Shown piece by piece: positions 37,044 through 45,405 of a stretch of DNA of 64,000 nt. Under the pieces are notes generated by a model. The model searched no databases. It saw only the letters and a program-made list of their open reading frames with translations, and was not told where the DNA came from. Position numbers and translations under genes: made by a program. Origin of the DNA: Allobosea psychrotolerans (GTDB lineage Bacteria; Pseudomonadota; Alphaproteobacteria; Rhizobiales; Beijerinckiaceae); contig NZ_PQFZ01000012.1 of NCBI RefSeq assembly GCF_002917105.1, positions 114,837 through 178,836 on the forward strand, written 5' to 3'. Each line of letters opens with the position of its first letter. Position 1 is the first letter of the stretch.

Positions 37044-38140
37044 CGGGTAGTCCTCTCATCGATCTTGTCGGCCTGGATCTTGACGACCTGTCCCTCGGAC
37101 AGGCTGTTCACGCCTGCGACGACAAGGCGGGCGCCGGCCTCCAATCCGCCGGCGATCCGGGCGCTGCGTCCATTGCGCTCCGCGACCTGGACCGGCACTG
37201 TCTTCACGGTCTTCGCGGCGGTGTCGACGATCCAGACACGCGTTGCGCCGTCGCGCTCGAGCAGCGCCGAGAGCGGCACATTGATCGTCGAAGCCGTCGC
37301 CTCCAAGGGCGTCGCCGTCACCGTCGCGCCGAGGCGGAAGGCCTCGCTGGCCTGCTCGAGCGTGACCTTGATCCGCCGGGTCCGGGTCGCGGCGTCGGCC
37401 TGCGGCGCGATTTCGCGGACTTTCCCGTTGGCCTTGATCAGCGGATCGGCCTGGAGATGAACCTCGAATGGTGCGCCTGCTGCCAGGAGTTGTGCGCGAT
37501 CGTCGGGAAGATCGACCACGGCTTCGCGAATATCGGTCCGGGCGAGCGAAACCACGCGCTTGCCGGCGGCGACCATTTGCCCGACCTCGGCGTCGGTCGT
37601 GGTCACCACGCCGTCGATATCGGCGCTGAGCGTGGTGTAGCCGAGCTGCTCGCGGGCCTTCGCCAGGCCGGCCTCGGCCTGCTGCACCGCGGCGTCGGCC
37701 GCTTCCTTGGCCTGCTGCGCGCTGTCGAAATCCGCCTGGTTCGAGACCTGCCGCCCGAGCAGGATCGAGATCCGGCTTTCGGCGGCGGTGGCGTTGGCGA
37801 GCTGCGCGCGCGCCTTCACCAGATCGGCTTCGGCGGTGCGGACCGCAAGCGCAAGGATGAAGGGGTCGAGCTGGGCCAGGTTCTGCCCGGCCTTGACGAG
37901 ATCGCCGACATTGACGTTGCGCGCGATCAGGCGCCCCAGCACCCGGAAGCCCAGTTCCGTCTGATATTGCGGCTGGATCGTGCCGGCGAAGCCGATCATC
38001 TTGTCGCTATTGGGCTTCACGACGATCGACAGCACGGGGCGCGCAGGCGGCGCCGCTTTCGTGTTCGAGTTTGTCTCGGAATTGCAGCCCGCGAGCGCCA
38101 GGGCGGCTCCGACGGCAGCGAATGTGGCGATGTGTTTCAT
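37040..38140 (-). CDS. RND efflux periplasmic adaptor, lipoprotein (second adaptor)
   Basis: A 366-residue membrane-fusion protein. The lipobox LALAGC is at residues 14-19, so the mature protein is probably lipidated at Cys19. The lipoyl halves flank a helical hairpin with heptads (LVKARAQLANATAAESRIS and AKEAADAAVQQAEAGLAKAR). It overlaps both neighbours by four bases and is one of two adaptors, as in TriABC-type pumps where both are required. Confidence 0.9.
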   Translation of the reverse strand: MKHIATFAAVGAALALAGCNSETNSNTKAAPPARPVLSIVVKPNSDKMIGFAGTIQPQYQTELGFRVLGRLIARNVNVGDLVKAGQNLAQLDPFILALAVRTAEADLVKARAQLANATAAESRISILLGRQVSNQADFDSAQQAKEAADAAVQQAEAGLAKAREQLGYTTLSADIDGVVTTTDAEVGQMVAAGKRVVSLARTDIREAVVDLPDDRAQLLAAGAPFEVHLQADPLIKANGKVREIAPQADAATRTRRIKVTLEQASEAFRLGATVTATPLEATASTINVPLSALLERDGATRVWIVDTAAKTVKTVPVQVAERNGRSARIAGGLEAGARLVVAGVNSLSEGQVVKIQADKIDERTTR

Positions 38141-39285
38141 CCTGCATTCCCCACCCTGGCCGGCAGGAACGCCGTCGGTTGCTGCTCGGTGGGCGCGACG
38201 ATCTGGCCCGGCCTGAGCAGCTGCGCCCCGCCGGTGACCACGATATCACCGGCGCTCAATCCGCTGGCGATCAGCACTTCGCCGGTCCGGTAGATGTCGA
38301 TGACGACGGGCTTGAGCGAGACGGCGCGGCTTTTCGGATCGACCACCCAGACTGCCGCCTTGCCTCCCTGCGTGAAGAATGCCGTCCATGGCAGCGCGAA
38401 GACATCCCTGGGCTGGAAATGGCCGACCCCGGAGACGGCGGCGCCGAGCGTCATCTCCGGCGGCGGCTGATCGAGGCCGATCTTGACCCTCACCGAGCCG
38501 GTCGCGGGGTCGACGACCGGCGCGACCTCTCGCACCGTGCCTGCGACCTTGATGGCAGGGTTCGAGATCAAGGCGATCTCGACATTGCCGTCGGCCGGCT
38601 TCTGCACGAGAAGCGCCTCATAGACGTCGAAAACCGCATCGCGCGCGCCGTCCCGGGCGACGGTGAAGACGGCTTGCGCCGCCTCGACGACTTGCCCCAC
38701 CTCGGCATTGCGCGCGGTGATGATGCCGGGCGCTTCGGCGCGCAGGGCCGTGTAGGAGAGCTGGTCCTGTGCGGTGGCGAGATTGGCCTTCGCGCTGTCG
38801 AGCGACGCTTGTGCTGCCCGATAGGCTTCATTCGCATTGTCGTAGCTGCGCTGCGTCGTATAGCCGTTGGCGAGCAGCGACTTCTGCCGCTCGAAGGTGG
38901 CGCTCGCCTGGCGCAACGTCGCCTCGGCGGCTTGCACGCTCGCCGTCGCCGAATCCGTGTCGGCCTTTTGCTCGGTGGTCTCGAGCGTGGCCAGAACCTG
39001 GCCGGCCACGACGCGGTCCCCGACATCGACGCTGCGCGTCGCGATGCGGCCGGCGAAGCGGAAGGACAGATCGCTCTGGATGCGGGCCTTGATCTCGCCG
39101 GTGAGCGAAACGGTTTGGGCGCGCGGTGAGAGCTTGGCCGTTTGTGTCAGCACGGCCAATGGCGGTTGCGCATCAACCGGCGCGGAATCCTGGCAGCCGG
39201 CGAGCGCCAGCAGCGCAAAGAGGCCCAAACCGGACCCGGCGCCGCGCCGCGGTCGCCATAGAGCATTGCGCGAAAAAGTGGGCAC
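38137..39285 (-). CDS. RND efflux periplasmic adaptor, lipoprotein (first adaptor)
   Basis: A membrane-fusion protein whose lipoprotein signal reads GLGLFALLALAGCQ. The frame is open up to an ATG at 39513, but codons 9-84 of that long version are two tandem copies of repeat D. A GTG at 39285, inside repeat copy 2, gives a normal 382-residue lipoprotein (VPTFSRNALWRPRRGAG before the hydrophobic core), though without a clear ribosome site. No ATG occurs in frame between the repeats and the lipobox. Either translation starts within the repeat or the protein has a repeat-encoded N-terminal extension. Confidence 0.82.
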   Translation of the reverse strand: MPTFSRNALWRPRRGAGSGLGLFALLALAGCQDSAPVDAQPPLAVLTQTAKLSPRAQTVSLTGEIKARIQSDLSFRFAGRIATRSVDVGDRVVAGQVLATLETTEQKADTDSATASVQAAEATLRQASATFERQKSLLANGYTTQRSYDNANEAYRAAQASLDSAKANLATAQDQLSYTALRAEAPGIITARNAEVGQVVEAAQAVFTVARDGARDAVFDVYEALLVQKPADGNVEIALISNPAIKVAGTVREVAPVVDPATGSVRVKIGLDQPPPEMTLGAAVSGVGHFQPRDVFALPWTAFFTQGGKAAVWVVDPKSRAVSLKPVVIDIYRTGEVLIASGLSAGDIVVTGGAQLLRPGQIVAPTEQQPTAFLPARVGNAG

Positions 39286-39489
39286 CGGTTTTTCGCGTGA
39301 GCAATGCTCTAAACTCTGGGAATCGATCACGTTTTTCACATTCGGACGTTTCAGTCCGAATGCGACGTGATCGAGTGCATTGCGCGAAAAAGTGGGTACC
39401 GGTTGTTCGCCGGAGCATTGCTCTAAACTCTTGGAATCGATCACGTGTTTCGCATTCGGATGTTTCCGTCCGAATGCGACGTGATCGAG
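39262..39489 (-). repeat. Dispersed repeat, family D, tandem copies 2 and 3
   Basis: Two 114-bp units, 39262-39375 and 39376-39489, each with the GATCACGT/ACGTGATC palindrome and an AAAAAGTGGG(C/T)ACCGGT block. Both are open on the minus strand in one frame and encode 38-residue units of the type LDHVAFG...VIDS(Q/K)SLE(H/Q)CS...PVPTFSRNA. They lie between the promoter and the lipoprotein signal of the first adaptor gene. Confidence 0.88.
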
Positions 39490-39525
39490 CCTGCCTTCTC
39501 GAGACTGTGTCATCGAACACTCTCT

Positions 39526-39545
39526 AAACTAAACAGTTCAGTTTA
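39526..39545. promoter_or_regulatory. Probable TetR operator, site 1
   Basis: AAACTAAACAGTTCAGTTTA, a near-palindrome 13 bases before the upstream ATG (39513) of the adaptor frame. It matches site 2 at 17 of 20 positions. Confidence 0.75.
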
Positions 39546-39587
39546 TTTCGTTGACGGATGCCCTGCGCCCTGTCACGAGTCAAGAGG

Positions 39588-39607
39588 AAACTAAACGGTA
39601 CAGTTCA
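39588..39607. promoter_or_regulatory. Probable TetR operator, site 2
   Basis: AAACTAAACGGTACAGTTCA, 62 bases from site 1 and 17 bases before the TetR start at 39625. Two sites in the divergent gap fit simultaneous control of the pump operon and of the regulator itself. Confidence 0.75.
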
Positions 39608-39624
39608 AAAAGGGGCAAAACGGC

Positions 39625-40308
39625 ATGACGCCAGGCACCCGCAATACCAATCCGCCGGAAGGTGACATGAAAAATGTCGAGGCGCGACACGATCGCCGCA
39701 GCCGGAAGGTGGAGCAGATCCTGGTCGCGGCCTGCGATCTGTTTCTCGAATACGGCTTCGACGCCGTCACCATGGACATGGTCACGCGGGGCTCCGGCGT
39801 CTCCAAGGCGACGCTCTATGTTCATTTCGCCAATAAGGAAGCCTTGTTCGAGGCCGTGCTGACCGATGAAGCCAAGCGCGTCACCGACACGATCTGGCTC
39901 TCCGATGTCGAGGTTGACGATGTCCCGACGGCGCTCCGCCGCGTCGCCGGGAACTTCATCGACATTTTCACGGCCTCGCGATGCGTGCAGTTGTGGCGCG
40001 CGGCTATCGGGGCGGTCCCGCGTTTTCCAGGGATCGGTCGCGTCGTGTTCGAGGCTGGGCCAGTGGTGGTGACGGAAAGGCTCGCGCGCTTCTTCACCCT
40101 GGCCGATGAAAAGGGGCTCCTCGATGTCCCCAATCCACCCCTGGCCGCGCGCCAATTCGTGAGCATCGTCCGGGGCGATCTCGACGTCAGGGGGATGCTG
40201 TCTCTGGAACTGCCTCCGAAGGCCGAAATCGAGGAGCAGATCGAGGAGGGGATCGCGCTCTTTCTGGCGCGCTATGAGCGCTGCGACGGCATGAGCCGCC
40301 GCTCGTAA
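39625..40308 (+). CDS. TetR/AcrR family transcriptional regulator of the RND pump
   Basis: Up to 227 residues; ATG at 39625 has AGGGG nine bases upstream, while an ATG at 39667 (MKNVEARHDRRS) follows GGAAGG and is also possible. The helix-turn-helix is AVTMDMVTRGSGVSKATLYV near residues 47-66. The C-terminal domain resembles the AcrR/TetR_C type with LWRAAIGAVPRFPGIGRVVF. It is transcribed away from the pump genes and two matching palindromes lie in the shared gap, so autoregulated repression relieved by a pump substrate is likely. Confidence 0.9.
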   Translation: MTPGTRNTNPPEGDMKNVEARHDRRSRKVEQILVAACDLFLEYGFDAVTMDMVTRGSGVSKATLYVHFANKEALFEAVLTDEAKRVTDTIWLSDVEVDDVPTALRRVAGNFIDIFTASRCVQLWRAAIGAVPRFPGIGRVVFEAGPVVVTERLARFFTLADEKGLLDVPNPPLAARQFVSIVRGDLDVRGMLSLELPPKAEIEEQIEEGIALFLARYERCDGMSRRS

Positions 40309-40339
40309 CGCGATCCCAGCTGGACGGGCGGGAACGTTC

Positions 40340-41587
40340 TCAGGTCGCGACGCGGTCCAGGCGCCGTTTCGGCTGTCCGCCCTGCATGACGAAGCGGATA
40401 TCGCGCAGCGCCCCGAGATCGTCGAGCGGGTTGCCGCGAACGACGATTGCATCGGCGGCGAGGCCCGGCGCCAGCCTGCCGACCTGATCGTCGATGCCGA
40501 TGACCGTCGCGGCCAGGCCCGTGCCGGCAATGATCGCCTCCATGGCGCTCATGCCGCCCTGATGCATCAGCGCCAGCTCCAGCGGCAGATCGTCGATTGC
40601 CGTGAAGCGCCAGCCCGCATCGGTGCCGGCGACGAATGTCACGCCCGCCTCGCGCAGCTTGCGGAACTGGTCGAGATTGGCGGCGAAGGTCTTGCGCCAC
40701 CGCGCCAGGAACGCCTCCTCGCTTGGCGTGCGCTCCTCCTTGGCGAGCATTGCCCTGAGCACGGCTCCGCCGACCGCCAGCGTGCTGGTCACGGGAATGC
40801 CCGATCGCGCGAGGCGCTCGGCCACGGCCGGGTCGTAGGACTGGTTGCCCTTGCCGTCGGTGATGAAGCCGGCATGTTCGATCTGGTCGAAGCCGGCCGC
40901 AACGACATCGTCGATCGAGGCCGCACACAGGCAATGCGCGGTGATCTTGCGGTCGCTGCGATGTGCTTCGTCGACCATGACGGCAAGCTCCCTGGGCGTG
41001 AAGGAGGGCTTCCAGGATTGCGTGTTCAGCGTTCCGCCGCCGCTCGCCATCACCTTGATGAAATCCGCGCCCAGCTTCGCCATCTCGCGGACCTTGCGGC
41101 GCAGGCCGTCCTCGCCATCCGCCTCGCCGCCGAAATACCAGGTATGGCCGCCGGTGATGGTGATGGGTTGGCCGCAGGCGAGCACACGCGCGCCGTCGCC
41201 ATGGCCGAGCTCCAGCGCCCGGCGCAGATGGATCGCCGTGCCGTTGAGCGCTCCGACATCGCGCACCGTCGTGATGCCTGCTGCGAGCGCCTTGCCGACG
41301 GCGAAGGTCGAGGTCGCCATCAGCACGCCCTCGGGCTCGCGCATCGCCACTTCGAGCGTGGTGCCGTCACCGGGCAGGTTGAGATGGACATGGGTGTCGA
41401 TCAGCCCGGGCAGGATGGTGCAGCCGGGGAAATCGAGGATCTCGGCCTTCTCCGTCGAGAGCCCGTCCGGGATGCCTCCGGCATGGACGGCCACGACCCT
41501 GCCCTGCTCGACCACGAGCACGGCGTCTTGCACGGGCGCCGCGCCGGTTCCATCGATGAGCCTGTCGGCCCGAATGAGCGTCGTCAC
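40340..41587 (-). CDS. Metal-dependent amidohydrolase (Xaa-Pro dipeptidase/imidazolonepropionase-like)
   Basis: A 415-residue TIM-barrel hydrolase. Metal ligands: His66 and His68 in THVHLN, the likely carboxylated Lys178 in ADFIKVMASGGG, His218 in ITAHCL, His238 in QIEHAG and the Asp in VAGTDAGW. This set fits the prolidase-like group of amidohydrolases acting on Xaa-Pro, Xaa-Arg or related amides. The GTG start at 41587 has AGGAG eight bases upstream. It is the last gene of a peptide-type ABC operon, so it probably hydrolyses the imported compound. Confidence 0.87.
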   Translation of the reverse strand: MTTLIRADRLIDGTGAAPVQDAVLVVEQGRVVAVHAGGIPDGLSTEKAEILDFPGCTILPGLIDTHVHLNLPGDGTTLEVAMREPEGVLMATSTFAVGKALAAGITTVRDVGALNGTAIHLRRALELGHGDGARVLACGQPITITGGHTWYFGGEADGEDGLRRKVREMAKLGADFIKVMASGGGTLNTQSWKPSFTPRELAVMVDEAHRSDRKITAHCLCAASIDDVVAAGFDQIEHAGFITDGKGNQSYDPAVAERLARSGIPVTSTLAVGGAVLRAMLAKEERTPSEEAFLARWRKTFAANLDQFRKLREAGVTFVAGTDAGWRFTAIDDLPLELALMHQGGMSAMEAIIAGTGLAATVIGIDDQVGRLAPGLAADAIVVRGNPLDDLGALRDIRFVMQGGQPKRRLDRVAT

Positions 41588-41667
41588 TGGCGAACTCCTG
41601 TCTCGTCATGTCGGGTCATCCGGGCGCGATCAGCTTGCTCGCGCCCGGATTCTGAGTTTCCGGGCAC

Positions 41668-43275
41668 TCAGTCGGCCAGCGAGGCCGCGCCGAGATATTC
41701 GAAGCCGCCGCCCGTATAGGTCACGCCGGTCAGCTTCTTCGTCGTCATCACGAGGTCGATGTTCTGGCGGATCGGCAGCATGACGGCCTGGTCCATCAGG
41801 ATCTTCTGGACCTCATGATAGATCGTCAGGCGCTTGGCGGGGTCGCGCTCCTGCTGGCCGTCCTTGAACAGGGCGGTCAGCTTGGGGTCGGAGAAATGGC
41901 TCCAGTTGAAGTACTGGCCGGGCGTGAACCAGGTCTGCAGCGCGTCGGGATCGACGCCGATATACTGCAGCGGCGTCAGCGACATATCGCCGTTGATATT
42001 GGCCGCGAGCCAGGCCGGCGAGGCGAGCTGCTGGACATTCACCTCCATGCCGATTTTCTGCAGATAGCCCTGCATCGCCTGGGCAAGCAGCGGATAGGAG
42101 GTCGAGGTCGAGATCGCGGTCACGGTCAGCGTCAGGCGCTTGCCGCCCTTCTCCCAGAACCCGTTCACCTTGGTCCAGCCGCCCTCCTTGAGCACGGCCT
42201 CGGCCTTGGCCGGGTCATAGGAATAGACGCTTTCGAGCGCGGCATCGTAGCCGATCATGCTGGGTTGCAGCGGCGTCAGGCTCGGCGGGAAGGCGCCGGC
42301 CTCGGCGAGCTGGATCACGCCCTTCTTGTCGATCGCGTAATGGATCGCCTTGCGGACGGCGAGATCGTCGGTCGGGAACCTGCTCGCATTGATCGGCGCG
42401 AAGATGCCGAGCCCGGTGATCGGAACCGGGATCGCCGTGTACCTGTCCATCTTCTGGAAGGCATTCCAGTAGACGCCGGGCGTCTGCTGCATCATCTGCG
42501 ACTGGCCGCTCTGGAACTGGCTGACCCGCGCCTGCGGGTTCGGCACGATCTGGAACAGCACCTGCGCGATATCGGGCGGGCCTTTGTGGGAGAGCACCGA
42601 GGGACCCCAGTTGTAGTCCTCGTTGCGCTTGAGGATCAGGCTCTGATTGGGCTCGTAGCTGACGAAGGAGAACGGGCCGGTCCCGGTCGGGTGCAGGCCG
42701 AGATCCTTGCCGTATTCGGCCATCGCCTTGGGCGACTGCATGCCGAGATAGGGCACGCCGAGCTGCCCCAGGAAGGGCGCGTAGGGTGTCTCGCAACTGA
42801 ATTCGACGGTGTATTTGGCGGTTGCGGTCGCCGTCTTGCAGGGGCCGAGCAGGCCGATCGAGACCTTGGACTGGGTGCTCCTGTCGGTGATGTATTTGAT
42901 GTTGGCGACGACGGCCTCGGCATCGAAGGGCGTGCCGTCATGGAACTTCACATCCTCGCGCAGCGTGAAGCTATAGGTCTTGCCGTCCTCCGAGATCGTC
43001 CATTTGGTCGCCAGATGCGGCACGATCTTGAAATCGGGCGTCAGCCAGATCAGCGTGTCGAAGATGTTGGCCAGGAGCGGGCCGACATTGCGCGCGCCGG
43101 TCGTGGCCGGGTTGAGCGTGTCGATCGGCTCGGCCCAGCCGACCGTGAGCTTGGCCTGCTTGTTCGGGGCGGCCGATTGCGCCTGGAGCGCGCTTGCTCC
43201 GAAGGCCAGGCTGCAGGCGGCGAGAAGGCTCGCGAGCGCCGTCTTCATTCCGGTGTTGCGCCGTCGTTCACTCAT
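41668..43275 (-). CDS. Peptide-type ABC transporter substrate-binding protein (SBP family 5)
   Basis: A 535-residue receptor. The ATG at 43275 has GGAGAG seven bases upstream; MSERRRNTGMKTALASLLAA gives a basic n-region and hydrophobic core with a cut near LQAQ. The family-5 element reads GKTYSFTLREDVKFHDGTPF. It follows the two permease genes rather than preceding them, and the amidohydrolase gene lies 80 bases downstream. Confidence 0.92.
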   Translation of the reverse strand: MSERRRNTGMKTALASLLAACSLAFGASALQAQSAAPNKQAKLTVGWAEPIDTLNPATTGARNVGPLLANIFDTLIWLTPDFKIVPHLATKWTISEDGKTYSFTLREDVKFHDGTPFDAEAVVANIKYITDRSTQSKVSIGLLGPCKTATATAKYTVEFSCETPYAPFLGQLGVPYLGMQSPKAMAEYGKDLGLHPTGTGPFSFVSYEPNQSLILKRNEDYNWGPSVLSHKGPPDIAQVLFQIVPNPQARVSQFQSGQSQMMQQTPGVYWNAFQKMDRYTAIPVPITGLGIFAPINASRFPTDDLAVRKAIHYAIDKKGVIQLAEAGAFPPSLTPLQPSMIGYDAALESVYSYDPAKAEAVLKEGGWTKVNGFWEKGGKRLTLTVTAISTSTSYPLLAQAMQGYLQKIGMEVNVQQLASPAWLAANINGDMSLTPLQYIGVDPDALQTWFTPGQYFNWSHFSDPKLTALFKDGQQERDPAKRLTIYHEVQKILMDQAVMLPIRQNIDLVMTTKKLTGVTYTGGGFEYLGAASLAD

Positions 43276-43314
43276 CTCATCTCTCCAATCGTGAGGCATG
43301 CCAATCGTGGGGTA

Positions 43315-44229
43315 TCAGCTGCGGTCGAGCGTCGGATCGAGTTCGTCCCTGAGCCCGTCGCCGATCAGGTTCACGCTGACGACGAACAGGGACAGGAACA
43401 GGCCGGGGAACACGGTGATCCACCAGGCGAGCGTGATGTAGTTCTGGCCGTCATTCAGGATGGCGCCGAGCTCGGGCGTCGGCGGCTGCACGCCGAGCCC
43501 GATGAAACCGAGAGCCGTGATCCAGAGTGCGGCGATGCCGAGCCAGGTGGTGGTCAGCACGATGACGCCGGACATCACATTGGGCAGGATGTGGCGGGAT
43601 ATGATCCGGAAGGGGGAGGCCCCGCCGCAAAGCGCGGCCTCGACGAAGGGCAGGTTGCGGACCTCGACGGTCGCCCCTTCCACCAGCCGGGCGAAGACCG
43701 GGACGAGGATCACCGCGATCGCGATGACGCCGTTGACCAGGCCCGGCCCCAGGATCGCCGTGACGGTCAGGGCGAGCAGGATGCCGGGGAAGGCCAGCAG
43801 CAGGTCGTTGAGGCGCATGATGACGAAGCCGATCGCGCCGCCGAAATAGCCGGCAACCAGGCCGGTCACGGTGCCGAAGAGGGCTCCGAGCACCACCACC
43901 GCAAGGCTCGCCAGCATGGTCGTGCGCGCACCGAACAGGACGCGGGCGAGGAGGTCGCGGCCGAAGGCGTCGGTTCCCATCGGATAGGCCAGGGAGGGCG
44001 GCGTGAAGGTCGCCATCGGATCCTGCATGGTCGGGTCGATCGAGGTCAGCAGGGGAGCGAAGAACGCAGCCAGCGTCAGGACGGTGCAGATCAGCAGGCC
44101 GGTCGACAGGCTGCGATGACGCAGCGCACGCAGAATGGCCCGCCGCCGCGACCAGGCCGACGGCGCTGCGGCGACGGGGTCGCCCTGGCCGGCGGGAAGC
44201 GTTGCTGCGGTTGAGGCGAGGTCCGGCAT
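43315..44229 (-). CDS. Peptide-type ABC transporter permease (DppC family)
   Basis: A 304-residue permease with the OppC motif PMGTDAFGRDLLARVLFGAR and a polar N-terminal extension before the first helix. It lies 15 bases after the DppB-type gene and 39 bases before the binding-protein gene. Confidence 0.92.
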   Translation of the reverse strand: MPDLASTAATLPAGQGDPVAAAPSAWSRRRAILRALRHRSLSTGLLICTVLTLAAFFAPLLTSIDPTMQDPMATFTPPSLAYPMGTDAFGRDLLARVLFGARTTMLASLAVVVLGALFGTVTGLVAGYFGGAIGFVIMRLNDLLLAFPGILLALTVTAILGPGLVNGVIAIAVILVPVFARLVEGATVEVRNLPFVEAALCGGASPFRIISRHILPNVMSGVIVLTTTWLGIAALWITALGFIGLGVQPPTPELGAILNDGQNYITLAWWITVFPGLFLSLFVVSVNLIGDGLRDELDPTLDRS

Positions 44230-44244
44230 GGCTTGCGATCCCAG

Positions 44245-45168
44245 CTAGCGATTGGCGACGCGCGGATCGAGCACGGGGTAGAGCATGTCGACGATGAAGT
44301 TCGCGACGGCGTAGATGATGGCGATGATCAGGATGATGGCCTGAACGGTCATGTAATCCTTCGCCAGGATGCCCTGGATCAGCAGGCGTCCGACGCCGGG
44401 GCGCGAGAACACGGTTTCGACGATGACCGAGCCCGAAAGCAGCTGGCCGACCTGAAGGCCGGTGATGGTCAGGATCGGCAGAAGCGCATTGCGCATCACA
44501 TGCCTGGCGAAGACCTTGAACTCCGGCACGCCCTTGGCCCGGGCGGTGGTGACGTGATTTTGTGACAGCGCCGCGATGATGCTCGAACGCACGAAGCGGG
44601 CGTTGAAGCCCAATGATCCGAGTGCCAGCGTGACGGCTGGCAGCACGAGCCCCTTCAGCGAGGTGCCGCCGACGACGTCGAAGATCGGCCAGGTCACGGC
44701 GAAGGCGAGGATCAGGAGCAGCCCCAGCCAGAAGCTCGGGACCGACATGCAGACCAGGGCGAGCCCCATGCTGGCGGTGTCGGCCGATTGGTTGCGCTTC
44801 AGGGCCGCGAATATGCCGAGCGCGGTGCCGCCGCTGAGCGACAGCGTCAGCGCGGCGAGCGTGAGCTGGATCGTGGCCGGAAAGCTGGAGGCGAGCAGTG
44901 AGCTCACGCTCTGCTGGTTGGCGTAGGAATAGCCGAAATCGCCCCGCAGCACATGGCCGATCCAGACGAAATACTGCAGGTGCAGGGGCTGGGTCAGGCC
45001 GAGCTGTTCGCGCAGGCGCTCGATCAGCGCCTTGTCTCCCGCGCTCGTGCCGAGCATGGCCACGACCGGATCGCCCGGTATCAATCGGATGATCAGGAAG
45101 GCGATGACACTGATGCCGAATGCCAGCGCCACGATCGCGGCGAGGCGCTTCAGGACATATCCGCTCAC
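44245..45168 (-). CDS. Peptide-type ABC transporter permease (DppB family)
   Basis: A 307-residue permease starting at a GTG (45168): VSGYVLKRLAAIVALAFGIS. The RLIPGDPV segment, VMRNALLPILTITGLQVGQL and the ending VDMLYPVLDPR are typical of DppB/OppB. It heads the operon; no ATP-binding gene exists in it or beside it. Confidence 0.92.
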   Translation of the reverse strand: MSGYVLKRLAAIVALAFGISVIAFLIIRLIPGDPVVAMLGTSAGDKALIERLREQLGLTQPLHLQYFVWIGHVLRGDFGYSYANQQSVSSLLASSFPATIQLTLAALTLSLSGGTALGIFAALKRNQSADTASMGLALVCMSVPSFWLGLLLILAFAVTWPIFDVVGGTSLKGLVLPAVTLALGSLGFNARFVRSSIIAALSQNHVTTARAKGVPEFKVFARHVMRNALLPILTITGLQVGQLLSGSVIVETVFSRPGVGRLLIQGILAKDYMTVQAIILIIAIIYAVANFIVDMLYPVLDPRVANR

Positions 45169-45254
45169 GAGGCCGAAGCCGTTCGCGCCGCGGCCGCCGA
45201 AGGCTGCCGAGGGGCGTGGATTCTGGCGGACGGGCGGGCCGAGCGTAACATCGT

Positions 45255-45266
45255 ACTAGAACACTC
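45255..45266. promoter_or_regulatory. 12-bp direct repeat, copy 1 (candidate GntR operator)
   Basis: ACTAGAACACTC, 87 bases upstream of the DppB-type gene. An identical copy lies at 45377-45388. Exact duplication in a 240-bp divergent gap suggests a regulator site. Confidence 0.55.
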
Positions 45267-45376
45267 CCATGGCCGGCAAAGCGGTGTCAATCGCGTGCGG
45301 GTTGCATCGCCCGGCTCGGAGGCGCGAATGCCCGGTGGCTTGTCAGGGCTGCTGGCCAGTGTACCTGCTATATCAA

Positions 45377-45388
45377 ACTAGAACACTC
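45377..45388. promoter_or_regulatory. 12-bp direct repeat, copy 2 (candidate GntR operator)
   Basis: ACTAGAACACTC again, 17 bases before the start of the GntR gene (45406), where it would block transcription or overlap the promoter of that gene. Confidence 0.55.
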
Positions 45389-45405
45389 GATCGAGGCAGG
45401 TGGGC

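Noticed and set aside
39262..39489. CRISPR array
   Set aside because: Only two tandem 114-bp units without spacers, and a third copy elsewhere; it is a dispersed repeat, not a CRISPR.
41815..44214. 799-codon open frame on the plus strand
   Set aside because: It lies antisense to the binding-protein and permease genes with clear family motifs; its composition (Arg, Gly, Asp, Glu rich) is typical of a shadow frame in GC-rich DNA.
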